Positions 19,235-30,100 of a stretch of DNA of 64,000 nucleotides are shown in pieces. The position numbers and the translations under genes are program-made. The stretch is from Clostridia bacterium (GTDB taxonomy: Bacteria > Bacillota > Clostridia > UBA1381 > UBA9506), in the NCBI GenBank assembly GCA_017399695.1, contig JAFQBK010000002.1:62001-126000 (forward strand). Reading direction: 5' to 3'. Each line of letters opens with the position of its first letter. The first letter of the stretch is position 1. Below the pieces are notes generated by a model that saw only the letters and a list, made by a program, of their open reading frames with translations, ran no database searches and was not told the DNA's origin.

Positions 19235-22200
19235 TTGAAAAGAGTCATGCGATTTCTATCCTTACTTTTAAGCTTAGCATTATCTTTAGGTATATTTTTG
19301 CCTCAAGGAGTTTTTGCAGCGGACCCTTCTGTGACGGCAGCGTTTTTGGGCAATACTGTCCTGAAGAATGAATTATTTACAGCTTATCCGGAGCAAATCG
19401 GTGAATACCTGGAAAAACGCCTGGATCAAGATATCAGTATTGTGAAAGGTTCGCCCGTTGATTTTAATTCTTCGGACTTTATGAACCCTCTGGTAACGGA
19501 TATTTTACCGACGAATCCCGATATGGTATTCATCGAGCTGGATATCAGCAAGCAGTATGCTACCTCCGAAGAGGACTTAATTGCTCGTTTAGAGTCTATG
19601 GTGCTTGCTATGATGGAAGCGAAGAAGATTCCTGCCATCTATTTTATATACTTCCCCGAAGAAAGTATGCTGAACAAGCGCGAAGCGTTTGATAAAGTAG
19701 CGGAACATTACGGAATTTCGGTTTTAGATGTGTTCAAGTATTTAAACAAAGAATATACGCAGGGCAGCCTTCGTACGAAGGATTTCCTAACGGCAGGCTT
19801 GATACCCAGTGAAGCAGGACACGGACACTTAACCCGTGCAGTTGTGAATGAGATGGAGAGTATTAAAGACCTGCTGAAGACTCCAAGGAGGGATGTAAGC
19901 CCGCTTTCGGGTCTGCGGTATGAAGCTATTGAAAAAGAACCGACGGCAACATTTGAGGAGAAAACGGATGGAACCATTCTTTATGTTGCAACCAATGGCG
20001 GTAATGACAGAGCAAAAGGTACAATTGATGCGCCGCTTCGCACAGTGGAAGAAGCGAAACAGCGCATCCGTGCAGTGAAAAAAGCGCAAGGTACGGATTT
20101 TAATGGTGCTACGGTTTATTTACGAGAGGGACTGTATCGTTTTCCTGATGGCTTAACCTTTACAGAGGAAGACTCAGGAACAGAGGATGCGGGTATTGTC
20201 TATCAGGCGTTTGAGGGGGAAACTGTACGATTTACCAATGCAAGTGTCTTAAAGCCGGAGGACTTTAAGCCGGTAACAGACCCGGCAGTGCTGAAACGGA
20301 TGCACACCAACGGACTGGGTCATATTCTGCAGTTCGAGTTGGCAAAAGTAAACCTGACTGGCGGAACGTATCTCAAACACACGGCTAACCCAGGGACTGC
20401 TATGCAGACGACAAAGGTTATGTATGACGATGTCAGTTTAGGGAATATGTTTTCTGTCAACGGAATGGAGCAGGAGCGTTCCCGCTATCCGAATGGCGGC
20501 TGGGCGTTGATTGGCGGGCATCAGGATACAGCCAATACGCATGTAGCCTATGAGGGAAATGCACCCAAACGCTGGAATACCAATGACGGAAGTGCATTTA
20601 TCAGGACTATATCTGGCTCTGGTTACTTTACAATTCAGACGCGTTTGTCGGATGTGGATGTGGAAAAGAAATTTATTAATCTTACGACTTCTACGACATG
20701 GACCATGGAAGGCGGTTGGCTTTGGAGCGCTGTAAATCTCTTTGAAGAGCTTGATGTTCCCGGCGAATGGTGTGTAGACGAAAAGAAAAACATTTTGTAC
20801 TATTATCCCCGCGAAGATTTTGATCGTAGCGAACTGTTGTTTTCGTCAAATTCTAAACCTGTTGTTTCGATGAATCGCACCAAGGGAATCACTTTGGAAA
20901 ACATCATTATTGAGGGTGGCGCAGGAAGTGGCGTTGAGATAACGGACGGCATCAAAAACACGATTAGAAACTGTACCTTGAGAAACCTGGGTCATATGGG
21001 CATTAAAATTACTCATAGTGGCAAACCGGGCCCGGGTCAAAACGGTGTCGTTGGCTGTCATATTCATAATACGGCTACAGGTGGCGTTTATGTAAAAGGC
21101 GGCGACAGAGCAGGACTAACGATGCAAAATGACTATATTGAAAATTGTCATTTTGAAAATTATTCTACGATAGGTCACCACTCTTCCGCCGGCGTTTTTG
21201 CACATGAGGGTGTCGGTATTTTCATTCGTAACTGCCTGTTCCACAATGATGACTCAACAGCAATTCAAATGCACAGTAATGAGTTATATATTGAATACAA
21301 TGAATTTTGTAACGTGGCGAAGGATTCTGATGATACGGGAGTTATTTACGGACAGAATTCAGGACGAACAGAGCAAAGTCCGTTCTTCAATCACAACTAT
21401 CTCCACGATATTAAGTGGACATTGGAACAGACACAAGAGCACAGTGGCGTTGTTGGTTTTTATGCCGACGCTATGGCGAACTCCGGATGTCGTGTGGAAA
21501 ACAATGTGTTCCAGAGAGTTCCGAATTCTATTCAAATGTGGGTTAGTAAGAATCAAACCATTGCAGAAAACCTGTTTTTAGATTCGGAGGATACGGGAAA
21601 GCTTGTTCACCTTTCCTACGATTATTTAACCGGTGATGCGGCGAAAAAGGCTCGCGACTTCTATCAAAAGCATATCGAAGCGGGAACCATTGAAGATTTG
21701 CGTGGTAAAGGAAGCAGTGCAGTTTCGGCTTCCGGCGAGAACCTGTTCTACAAAGCTTATTTAGGTAACGTAAGTTTTATAGGTGAAAATCAAAAGAACT
21801 ACTTCATAAAGTATCCGTGGATGGAGCACTATTTAGAGGGCGACTTCTACGGTGCTGACGATATGCTGGTTCGAAATAATGCTTTCTTCAATACCAATCC
21901 GAATACGAAAAAGTCGATTGGCTTTAACGGTTTTGAAAAAGACCAGTACAATGTTCAGAACTATTTGTCCCGAGACCCGATGCTTGATGCAGATGTCGAG
22001 GGTGACCCATACGCAAGAATCCATGCGGCGATGGAAAAAGCGGCAGAACATCTCGAAAGCTTTGAGGTATGGGATGTAAAAACGGCAGGTATAAAAGATG
22101 AGCCGCGTCCGATTTCTGACTTCAAGCAGGTCGCACCGATTGACGGTCAGCGAGAAGTGGACATTTCCGACTTGCGTTTGTCTTGGGACTATGCGTCCGG

Positions 22201-23299
22201 TGCGGACGAATATCGTGTGCAGATTGCGACGGATGCTTCCTTCAAAAATATTGTTTTTGATAAGGTAAGCGTAAATAACTTTATTATCGCAGACGGACTG
22301 GAAACCGGAGCACGCAGATATTATTGGAAGGTGACTGCGAAAGCATATTCGAGCAGCTTTACAGGAGAACCGATGGCGGTCAATGGGCCGTTCAGCTTTT
22401 ACAGTGCACGTTATATCGAGCCAGATAGGACGGCGCTTGGTGAGACCTTGGAGGCGGCGAAAGCTTTACTCCCGACGCTGATAGAGGGAACGGAGCCAGG
22501 CCAGTATCAGTTTGGCACAAAAGCAGAGTTTGAAGCAGCAATTACCGAAGGCGAAAGAGTTTACGAGGATATCCGTACCGAACAGGGAAGTGTGGATGAG
22601 GCTCAGCAAAAAGTTCGTTCTGCACATGTACTGGCATTATCTAAGATTAATCTTTCTGAAATAGATGCGTCTTTAGTCTTTGGTGATTTAGAGAATATGG
22701 AGATGTGCGGTGCAGGTAATGCACTTTCGCCGGCAACCGAATCAGAAACACTTTCTGTCAGTGACGGCGTAGTGCGTCTCGAAGGTGAAAGTACGGCATA
22801 TACCAAAGAACCGATGGGAGCCCATGAAATACTTCACTTCACCGGTACATTTGATTTTTCCGGTGTGAATTCGGGCAGTGTGTTCAACATTGTCGGTATC
22901 CGAGCTCAAAATAAAACCTATGAGCCATGGAAAACAAAGTCCTATGTATTTTCTGTTACCAAATCTTTGATTGAGCTCCAGGGATTTAAACCGCCGACGC
23001 AGATTGGAAGAATTTACACCACTGTTCCAAACACCTATTTATTGGAAGGCAAGGAACATGATATTGAATTTGGTGCAATTCCGGTTTCAAACGGCGTTCG
23101 GCTGATTCTCAGAATCGACGGTCAGATTATTTTTGATTATTTGGATCAGTTAAACTTTATAGAGGAAGGCGGCTATGGTGAAATTTATACCAACCGTGAT
23201 ACCAGTAGCTTAAAGATTGCGCCGCCCAAAGAAGATTTGCCGTATCCGAGCCTTTTGGAGCTACTTTCTGACCCTGAATCTGAGCTGAATAAAAAATAA
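19235..23299 (+). CDS. Large secreted beta-helix protein (GH141/GH120-like) with a degenerate SGNH domain
   Basis: About 1354 residues from TTG 19235 (AGGAGGGG 5 bp upstream; the longer ORF start overlaps the preceding gene). The signal peptide ends near GVFA-AD. Residues 32-215 resemble an SGNH hydrolase whose catalytic positions are replaced: the GDS-type block is LGNT and the DxxH block reads TAGLIPSEAGH. Residues 246-800 form a right-handed parallel beta-helix opened by LYVATNGGNDRAKGTIDAPL and containing EEDSGTEDAG and ERSRYPN, like GH141 or GH120 enzymes (fucosidase, xylosidase or xylanase). After it come an FN3-like domain (960-1057), a helical FIVAR-like domain (1063-1140) and a concanavalin-like domain (1145-1328). 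It probably acts on, or binds, polysaccharide at the surface. Fold is confident, activity is not. Confidence 0.8.
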   Translation: MKRVMRFLSLLLSLALSLGIFLPQGVFAADPSVTAAFLGNTVLKNELFTAYPEQIGEYLEKRLDQDISIVKGSPVDFNSSDFMNPLVTDILPTNPDMVFIELDISKQYATSEEDLIARLESMVLAMMEAKKIPAIYFIYFPEESMLNKREAFDKVAEHYGISVLDVFKYLNKEYTQGSLRTKDFLTAGLIPSEAGHGHLTRAVVNEMESIKDLLKTPRRDVSPLSGLRYEAIEKEPTATFEEKTDGTILYVATNGGNDRAKGTIDAPLRTVEEAKQRIRAVKKAQGTDFNGATVYLREGLYRFPDGLTFTEEDSGTEDAGIVYQAFEGETVRFTNASVLKPEDFKPVTDPAVLKRMHTNGLGHILQFELAKVNLTGGTYLKHTANPGTAMQTTKVMYDDVSLGNMFSVNGMEQERSRYPNGGWALIGGHQDTANTHVAYEGNAPKRWNTNDGSAFIRTISGSGYFTIQTRLSDVDVEKKFINLTTSTTWTMEGGWLWSAVNLFEELDVPGEWCVDEKKNILYYYPREDFDRSELLFSSNSKPVVSMNRTKGITLENIIIEGGAGSGVEITDGIKNTIRNCTLRNLGHMGIKITHSGKPGPGQNGVVGCHIHNTATGGVYVKGGDRAGLTMQNDYIENCHFENYSTIGHHSSAGVFAHEGVGIFIRNCLFHNDDSTAIQMHSNELYIEYNEFCNVAKDSDDTGVIYGQNSGRTEQSPFFNHNYLHDIKWTLEQTQEHSGVVGFYADAMANSGCRVENNVFQRVPNSIQMWVSKNQTIAENLFLDSEDTGKLVHLSYDYLTGDAAKKARDFYQKHIEAGTIEDLRGKGSSAVSASGENLFYKAYLGNVSFIGENQKNYFIKYPWMEHYLEGDFYGADDMLVRNNAFFNTNPNTKKSIGFNGFEKDQYNVQNYLSRDPMLDADVEGDPYARIHAAMEKAAEHLESFEVWDVKTAGIKDEPRPISDFKQVAPIDGQREVDISDLRLSWDYASGADEYRVQIATDASFKNIVFDKVSVNNFIIADGLETGARRYYWKVTAKAYSSSFTGEPMAVNGPFSFYSARYIEPDRTALGETLEAAKALLPTLIEGTEPGQYQFGTKAEFEAAITEGERVYEDIRTEQGSVDEAQQKVRSAHVLALSKINLSEIDASLVFGDLENMEMCGAGNALSPATESETLSVSDGVVRLEGESTAYTKEPMGAHEILHFTGTFDFSGVNSGSVFNIVGIRAQNKTYEPWKTKSYVFSVTKSLIELQGFKPPTQIGRIYTTVPNTYLLEGKEHDIEFGAIPVSNGVRLILRIDGQIIFDYLDQLNFIEEGGYGEIYTNRDTSSLKIAPPKEDLPYPSLLELLSDPESELNKK

Positions 23300-23333
23300 T
23301 AAAAGTTTGAAAATCGAAAGGAGTGTGGAAGAG

Positions 23334-24941
23334 ATGCAGATGAAAAAGATACTTGCCTTGCTTTTGGCGTTTCTTATGCTGATTCCCACCGCTATGGTTT
23401 CCGCAGAAACTACAGTGACATCGGGAACGACAGTAACGGCAGAGCAGGCAGGACAGACATGGGGCATTTCCATCCATGGCCGTTCCAACCAGATTCCGGG
23501 TACTGTCGTAACTGTGAGCGTACTCTATCCGGGTGTTGATTTTGCAGATGTCGGCGTCAGCGGTGCGTTGGCAGAGCAGAATGCCTATACGAAGCAGATT
23601 TTGGTAAATGATTCTGCAGAGGGAGACAACTTCTCAGTAAGTTTTCCCTTAAAAGCTGCGGATAAAGGCGGAGTATACAAAGCATACATTTATATCCCTG
23701 GTGAACCGAAACCGATTTTGGTAAATGTTCCGTGCTCGAATCAGACGAGACGTAACAGTCTTCTCGATAGTGCAGAGACTTTGCCAACCGCAGCCGAGCT
23801 TGTTCCGGTTTTCGATACAAGTATCGGAGACCTGAATGCCGCTGCTGGAGATGAGTATGCAAATTATAGCACGGCAAAGAAAATCTATCTTGCGCAATAT
23901 GTCATCGATAACCGCCCCAACTGGAAAGATACCCCGGCAGCGAAAACCGACGAGGAGAAGCTTGAGGATTTATCTGCCGCTGTTGGAAAGGTTACGGATG
24001 CTTTGGCAGGAATTAAAACCATGAGCAGCGCTACCCGTTCAGAAATTCAAGGATTCTTAGATGCAGATGTGGCAGCGATGGCAGCCGGCGGAGACGGACT
24101 TTTAATGCTTCCGACGGCAACGGTTACTGCTTACGGTGCGTTGACTTCTTCGCAGAAAGAGGAAGCAATCGTTGAAATTGAAAAGGTCGCTTACAGTCTC
24201 GTATATCCTGAAGATGTAGACAGAGTATTGCTTTCTGCAATCGCTATCGCAACCGAAGAGGATGAGGAGCCGGGCACTTCCAACCCGGAGAGCAACAGAA
24301 CTCCTTCCAATAAGGATGTGTCCTTTAGTGCCGGTGGAGATGTATGGAGTGGATTTGACAACGACGAAACCCTGCTCCCAACCAATGAATTTTCTGACCT
24401 CGACGCAACCCCGTGGGCTACGAATGCAGTTAATATTCTGGCATCTCGCGGAGTTGTATCCGGTCGCGGTGATGGGAAATTCTATCCGGCTGACCGCGTG
24501 AGCCGTGCTGAATTTGTAAAAATGTTGGTGACGGCATTTGAACTTCGTTTGACAACGGAAGGCGTACTTCCATTTGAAGATGTTAACTTTGGCGACTGGT
24601 ACTATGAGCCAATCTCGATTGTATATCAGAAGGATATTGCCAAAGGTGTGAGTGGTACGGCATTCGATCCGAATGCACCGGTCACCCGTCAGGATATGGC
24701 AGTTCTTCTTTATAAGGCGATGAGCGTGGTGAATCTGTTCATCTCCGATGAGGGAGAGGCGCAGAGCTTTACAGATGAGGCGCATATTGTATCTTATGCG
24801 GCAGAGCCGGTGAAAAACTTAAGCCGAGGTGGCGTGATTACCGGTCGTGATGACGGAAACTTTGACCCGCAGGCTACGGCAAACAGAGCCGAGGCGGCAA
24901 CGATTATTTACAGGGTGATGTATCAGTTTAACCTTCTGTAA
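23334..24941 (+). CDS. Secreted protein with C-terminal triple SLH domain
   Basis: About 535 residues. The signal peptide ends near AMVSA-ET. The N-terminal ~350 residues hold a beta-sandwich-like domain (about 25-135) and a helical region that I cannot assign. Three SLH repeats fill about 365-535, recognisable by FSDLDATPWATNAVNILASR, GRGDGKFYPADRVSRAEFVKML, FEDVNFGDWYYEPI and GRDDGNFDPQATANRAEAATII. These motifs bind pyruvylated wall polysaccharide. Start ATG 23334 follows AAAGGAG by 10 bp. With the gene at 16497 it gives the locus two wall-anchored proteins, one with SLH at the N terminus and one at the C terminus. Its ligand is unknown. Confidence 0.87.
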   Translation: MQMKKILALLLAFLMLIPTAMVSAETTVTSGTTVTAEQAGQTWGISIHGRSNQIPGTVVTVSVLYPGVDFADVGVSGALAEQNAYTKQILVNDSAEGDNFSVSFPLKAADKGGVYKAYIYIPGEPKPILVNVPCSNQTRRNSLLDSAETLPTAAELVPVFDTSIGDLNAAAGDEYANYSTAKKIYLAQYVIDNRPNWKDTPAAKTDEEKLEDLSAAVGKVTDALAGIKTMSSATRSEIQGFLDADVAAMAAGGDGLLMLPTATVTAYGALTSSQKEEAIVEIEKVAYSLVYPEDVDRVLLSAIAIATEEDEEPGTSNPESNRTPSNKDVSFSAGGDVWSGFDNDETLLPTNEFSDLDATPWATNAVNILASRGVVSGRGDGKFYPADRVSRAEFVKMLVTAFELRLTTEGVLPFEDVNFGDWYYEPISIVYQKDIAKGVSGTAFDPNAPVTRQDMAVLLYKAMSVVNLFISDEGEAQSFTDEAHIVSYAAEPVKNLSRGGVITGRDDGNFDPQATANRAEAATIIYRVMYQFNLL

Positions 24942-24996
24942 ACAATACTTTGCGGTTTATGTTTTATATATAAAATTTTAATTAGGAGGAAAAGAA

Positions 24997-26967
24997 ATGA
25001 AGACAACGGGAACAACTCAAGTCAAACGGTGTTTGACAACTCTTTTGGCTGTGCTCATGCTTATTTCCCTGATTCCTATGGCAAGCGTAAGTGTTAGTGC
25101 AACAACGACCGTCACATACGCAGAGAGCTTTAGTGCGTTGACAAATGACCAAATTGTGAACGGAAGTACTGTTACAATGGCAAATGGAGCAACACTGACC
25201 TTCTCCAAAAGCTCATTAGGAACACATACGCTGGGAGTAGAAGGTGGCATCCTGAAAGCCACTTCTATCGGTACGGCGGATAGCTCCAACTATGGTTGGA
25301 GTGTAACCTATACGCTACCGGAGGCAGTTTACGGTGATGTTATTGTAGACTTTGACTGGCGTATGGGCCGAGAATTGGCTGATGGCAGTATTGTTGCTAT
25401 GGGTACGAATGGAGACCACTATAGTACCAAACAGGTCGAAATTTATGATGATTCGGAAACGGCAAAGTCAATTACTGTATGGGACTTCCATAAAACCGAT
25501 AGGGCTTATGTCAATGGTCGTGACAACCAACCAACTTGCGTAATTTGTGATACTCAAATGGCAAAGTGGAGTGGTAATGTTACTGCGAATTTCAGCTACA
25601 GCGAAATGAAAACATTGCGTACGATTATTGATACGACGGAAAAAACGGTTGAGGGCGGTTCTTTAGACGATGGCGGAAATTATGTTCATCTACAAAATCA
25701 GTTCGGTCATAGTGGTGCACACAATGTTGTCCTGACGCAGCTAACCGATGATTGCGGCGGTGTAAAATCCATCAAATTCGATATGTGGGGTGATGGTGGC
25801 GTTGGCGACGGCGTAAAGACCGTTGTATGGCTGGATAATATTGTAGTAAGCAATTCTCCGGCTGCAACGACCGCTGAAACGCCGGTTCGCTTCTATAAGG
25901 AAAGCTTCAGCAGTCTGGCTGCTTCTGATATCACAGCCGGAAATACCGTTACAATGCCCAACGGTGCAACGCTGAAGTTTGCAAACACCAATACAAGCGG
26001 TGCCACCTTGACTCTTGCAGGCGGAGCTTTAAAAGCTACCTCCAATGCGGACGACAAAGGTTGGACGATGACTTACACCCTGCCCAAGGCGGTATATGGT
26101 TCAGTCATTGTAGATTTCGATTTTAGAATGGGTATCATAAGCGGTGAGAAAGAAGTAGCCCTGTCGGAAGGCAGTCATTACAGCAACAACAGATTTTTGA
26201 TTAACGATGAAAACGGCAATAAAATGAGCGCATGGGGCTTTAACCGCATGGCAAATGCGTTCATCAACAACCGAGATCAAAATCCCGCACAAAGCTGTCA
26301 AACCTGTGAAACACAATTAACGAATGCTAGTTGGGCGGCTACTACGACTTTCGCTCATGACACTATGACTACACTGCGTGCGATTTTAGACACCGATGCG
26401 GATACGGTAGAGGGCGGTTCCGTTAATGCAGATGGAACTTATGTATATAATACGACTCGTTCCGGACATACTGCTGCTCATAATGTTGTGTTGCCTCAGC
26501 TGACCACCGGTTGCGGCGGCGTGAAATCCATCACCTTCAATTTATATTCGCAGGGTTCTGCCGGCGGCACGGTCTATATGTATCTGGATAATATCACGGT
26601 AACCAACGCATCCGCAAGTGACCTTTCGGGTATCTTTGTTACGAGTGCAAGAGCAACCGATGGTGCAGGCACGGCACTTAGATCCTTTAGTGCAAACCAG
26701 GTTGTTTATGTGGATGCAGAGTATGCAAATGGCGGCAATACGGCATTAAATGGTGCTCTTCTGTGTATGGCAGTCTATAATTCAAGCGATGAGCTGATTG
26801 CGGTAGCTGTGGCAGAGGAGAATATCGCGGTCGGCGAAGTAAAACCGATGTCGGTGGTATTCAAGATGCCGCCTACCTTGGGTAGCGGCGCATATATTAA
26901 GCTCTTTGCATGGAAATCGCTGTCGGCGATGAACCCATTAGAGGGCGCAGTAACCATCGGTAAATAA
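24997..26967 (+). CDS. Secreted protein with two CxxC modules and a C-terminal 'AWKS' domain
   Basis: 656 residues. The signal peptide ends near SVSA-TT (about 36). Two copies of the same module as in the 13295 protein lie at about 39-290 and 297-540. Shared marks are HYS(T/N)(K/N), W-x-F, a C-x-x-C pair (CVICDT, CQTCET), TLR-I-DT, TVEGGS, GH...HNVVL and CGGVKSI. A C-terminal domain (about 548-656) ends in IKLFAWKSLSAMNPL, almost the same as the end of the beta-helix protein encoded next. There is no SLH, no catalytic signature and no linker repeat. A secreted glycan-binding protein is plausible. The AGGAGG site precedes ATG 24997. The gene is followed by a strong hairpin. Confidence 0.8.
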   Translation: MKTTGTTQVKRCLTTLLAVLMLISLIPMASVSVSATTTVTYAESFSALTNDQIVNGSTVTMANGATLTFSKSSLGTHTLGVEGGILKATSIGTADSSNYGWSVTYTLPEAVYGDVIVDFDWRMGRELADGSIVAMGTNGDHYSTKQVEIYDDSETAKSITVWDFHKTDRAYVNGRDNQPTCVICDTQMAKWSGNVTANFSYSEMKTLRTIIDTTEKTVEGGSLDDGGNYVHLQNQFGHSGAHNVVLTQLTDDCGGVKSIKFDMWGDGGVGDGVKTVVWLDNIVVSNSPAATTAETPVRFYKESFSSLAASDITAGNTVTMPNGATLKFANTNTSGATLTLAGGALKATSNADDKGWTMTYTLPKAVYGSVIVDFDFRMGIISGEKEVALSEGSHYSNNRFLINDENGNKMSAWGFNRMANAFINNRDQNPAQSCQTCETQLTNASWAATTTFAHDTMTTLRAILDTDADTVEGGSVNADGTYVYNTTRSGHTAAHNVVLPQLTTGCGGVKSITFNLYSQGSAGGTVYMYLDNITVTNASASDLSGIFVTSARATDGAGTALRSFSANQVVYVDAEYANGGNTALNGALLCMAVYNSSDELIAVAVAEENIAVGEVKPMSVVFKMPPTLGSGAYIKLFAWKSLSAMNPLEGAVTIGK

Positions 26968-26994
26968 ATTCTTACATTGGCAGTATAGCTTGAA

Positions 26995-27027
26995 AGTCTG
27001 CGGCAAAGATATTCTTTGCCGCAGACT
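26995..27027 (+). promoter_or_regulatory. Strong intercistronic hairpin without U-tract
   Basis: AGTCTGCGGCAAAGA (26995-27009) pairs perfectly with TCTTTGCCGCAGACT (27013-27027) around a TAT loop. It is followed by AATTATAAA rather than a T-run. It could be an mRNA 3' stabiliser, a processing point or a weak terminator inside the operon. Confidence 0.7.
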
Positions 27028-27117
27028 AATTATAAAATATAAAAATATAAAATAAAGAATATAAGTGGATTTGTATTTTATGTTTTATATTTTTATCTCT
27101 ACGAGGAGGCAATCATT

Positions 27118-30100
27118 ATGCGTTCTGGGAAAATAGTCAAACGATTAGTGTCTGCACTTGCGGCAGCTTCTTTAATGATTAGTCTTTTGCCGGTCTCTTT
27201 TGCTGCCGGTGGGACAACCTATTATGTTTCAGGGACAGCGGGAGCCGCTGGAAATCCGGGGACTTCTGCATCGCCGTTTCGAACCATTGCACAAGCGATT
27301 GGGGCAATGTCTGACGGTGATACCTGTATTATCCGTGACGGCGTATATTATGAAACGCTCACAGTTGACGGAAAAAACAATCTGACCTTCCGTGCAGCAA
27401 CGAATGGTAATGTGACTATCAGCGGTGGAACCGTCATATCCTCTTGGGAACGGGATACGACGATGGATCATGTTTGGAAAACAAGCACGGCCTCCTTTGT
27501 GGATGCAAGCGGCAATGACAGAAGCCTTCTCTTTCAAAATGGAGAGCTTTGCTATGAGGCTCGCTGGCCGAACCTGACGACAAGCGGCACAAGACATCCC
27601 TTGCTTTTGCGCGAAAACTATGCCCGTGTAGACTCCGGCAGTACGGAAAGAACCATCATTGTTGATGATGCACTGACAACGGATAGCTCGATTGCAGGAA
27701 AGAATTTAGCGGGCGCATCGGTTTGGTGTGCTTCGGGAGTCGCTTACTGGAGCTATGTTTATCCGATTGAAAGCGTTTCCGGAAACACCATCGAGCTTGC
27801 GGAAACCTATACCTATACCGATTCGTCAGGCGTTCAGCAAACAGCCTCTGTTACGGAGGGCTCTAGCTTCTGGCCGGGGACGAATAGAGCGCAAGATGGA
27901 AAAAACATTTATTATATCTTTGACAGTAAGGACCTTTTGGATACAAACGGCGAATGGTACCGCGACAGAAGTACGGGAACCCTGTATTTTTATGATGACA
28001 GCGGAAACGCACCCAAAGGCGTGGAGCTTCGCGCAAGAGAATATGCAATTGATATTGATCATGCCAGCGGAATCAGTATCGAGGGCATCAATGTCCGTGG
28101 TGCAATAGTTAACCTTGATGACAATGCAAGAGATTGCGTGATTAAAAATGCAACAATTGAAACTGTGGACTACTTAATGCCGAGAGAGGGAGAAAGAAGC
28201 GTAAAAGGCAAGCAACCGGGCGCATTGGGTGTTACTGTTAGTGGAACGAATAACTTAATTACTGGTTGCGAAATTATGAATATGTATGGTGAGGGTATAC
28301 TGCTTGAAGGCACAGGAAACCGCATCATAAATAACTATATTCACGATATTAACTTTGAACACACCTATTCTGACGGCGTGTATATCAACGGAAGCAATCA
28401 CCTGGTAAGCCATAATACCATCGAAGGATTGGGGAGAGGCGCAATCGGCGGGCTGTTTACAAGCTGTGAGCTTGCTTACAATGACATGTCCGACGGATGC
28501 AGACTATCAAGAGACGGCGGCATTATTTATTTAACCAATAATGATTTCAAAAACTCGGAGTTCCACCACAATATTCTTCATGATAGCGTAGATAATGAGG
28601 GTATGCAGTATGGCCTGTATTTGGATAGTATGACGACAGGCGTTATAGTATACCGTAACCTTTTGTACAATTTAGAGGTAAATGACGGACACTCCAGACG
28701 CTCGATAGATATTAATCCCAACAGCCTGGGTAATATATTTTTTAACAATACCGTGGCGAACACAAACCCCATTGGTGGCCTGACAGGCGACCGTTCACAG
28801 ACAGTCATTGTGAACAATCTGTTTCAGTCAGATTACCTCCAGAGCGCATGGATGGATGTGAATGCGGACCATAATGTTGTCGCAACCAACGCGTGGACCA
28901 ACCCGTCGGCGGGGGATTATACGCTTTCTTCTGCAGCTACGTCGGTCATTGATGTAGGTGTTCCTGTGCCGGGAGTAGCGGAGGACTATCTGGGCGAGGC
29001 TCCCGATTGTGGTGCTTTTGAGAATGGTGAAACGGCATGGACCGCAGGACATGACGTTTCAAATAAAGAGTTTTCAAAAGAGACGTTCCGTTTGAACGAG
29101 AAAATTCCATATCGTAACTATGTGGTAAATGGCGGCTTTGAAACCTTTAAGCAAGTGACGAGCAACGGCGTAACAAGTATATGCGCAGATGGTGGTTGGA
29201 CCGACAGCGATGGCGGAGAAATACCGCTTCTTACGGAACGCGCATGGACGACATACGGCTCTTATGCTATGAGTGGGAACTATTCGGCGAAGCTCGCTGA
29301 GGGTCAGACGATTACTCAAACCATTACCGGATTAAAACCATATACGACGTACCTTGCAGGCGGTTATGCGCAACTGTCGGGAGAATACACCCCATCAGGG
29401 AACGGCAGTATTCCGGAAAACTATTCGGAACTGACGAGAGGCAATACCATTACGGGATTTACAACCGATACCGAACATTGTATCCGCTATCCTGCTATGA
29501 ACTTCGGTACAACCGGCTATGATGCTCTGCAGTTTAGACTTCAGTTCACTTCTTCAAGCACCAGAACAGGAAGTCCTAGCCGCAGCATTGAAGTTTGGCT
29601 TGGAAATCCAAAGGCTGGCGGCGAACGGCTTTCAAGCGTTTCCGTTTTGCCGACAGAGGTACCATCTTATACGCACGTTTGGCTTTTTAAGACGGCAAAA
29701 TTTGGTAGAAGTCTGACCGGAAGTCAAGAGATTTATGTTGTATTTAAGGGTGATTTTTACGGCGTTGCTGTTGCGGGGAAAGTATTTTTTGATGATACCG
29801 ATGGGGAAGACCAGGTAACACTGACAGCGAAAAGCGATAGCGGCGAACAAGACAGTATTTCGTTCTCCGGCCGTGGATTTTCTTCATCTCTGCGAGGAGT
29901 GGAAGTGACCACCGGTTCAGAAGGCAGTATTGTATTGTCGCTCACAAAGAGCGGTGGCACGCTGAACGGATATGTAGACGAAATCCGTGTGTCGGAAACC
30001 TATAATCCTATGGATATATATATGGGCACCACGGAAGTCAAGGATGAAAATGGAACGTTGGTTTATGCGATTCACAAGGGCGATATGCATATTATCAACG

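Noticed and set aside
24102..24785. 227-codon minus-strand frame inside the SLH gene
   Set aside because: Antisense to conserved SLH coding sequence, no ribosome site.
27039..27096. A/T-only inverted repeat (14-bp arms) as a transposon end or terminator
   Set aside because: Arms are pure A/T, no transposase or target duplication is near, and chance pairing is likely in such composition.
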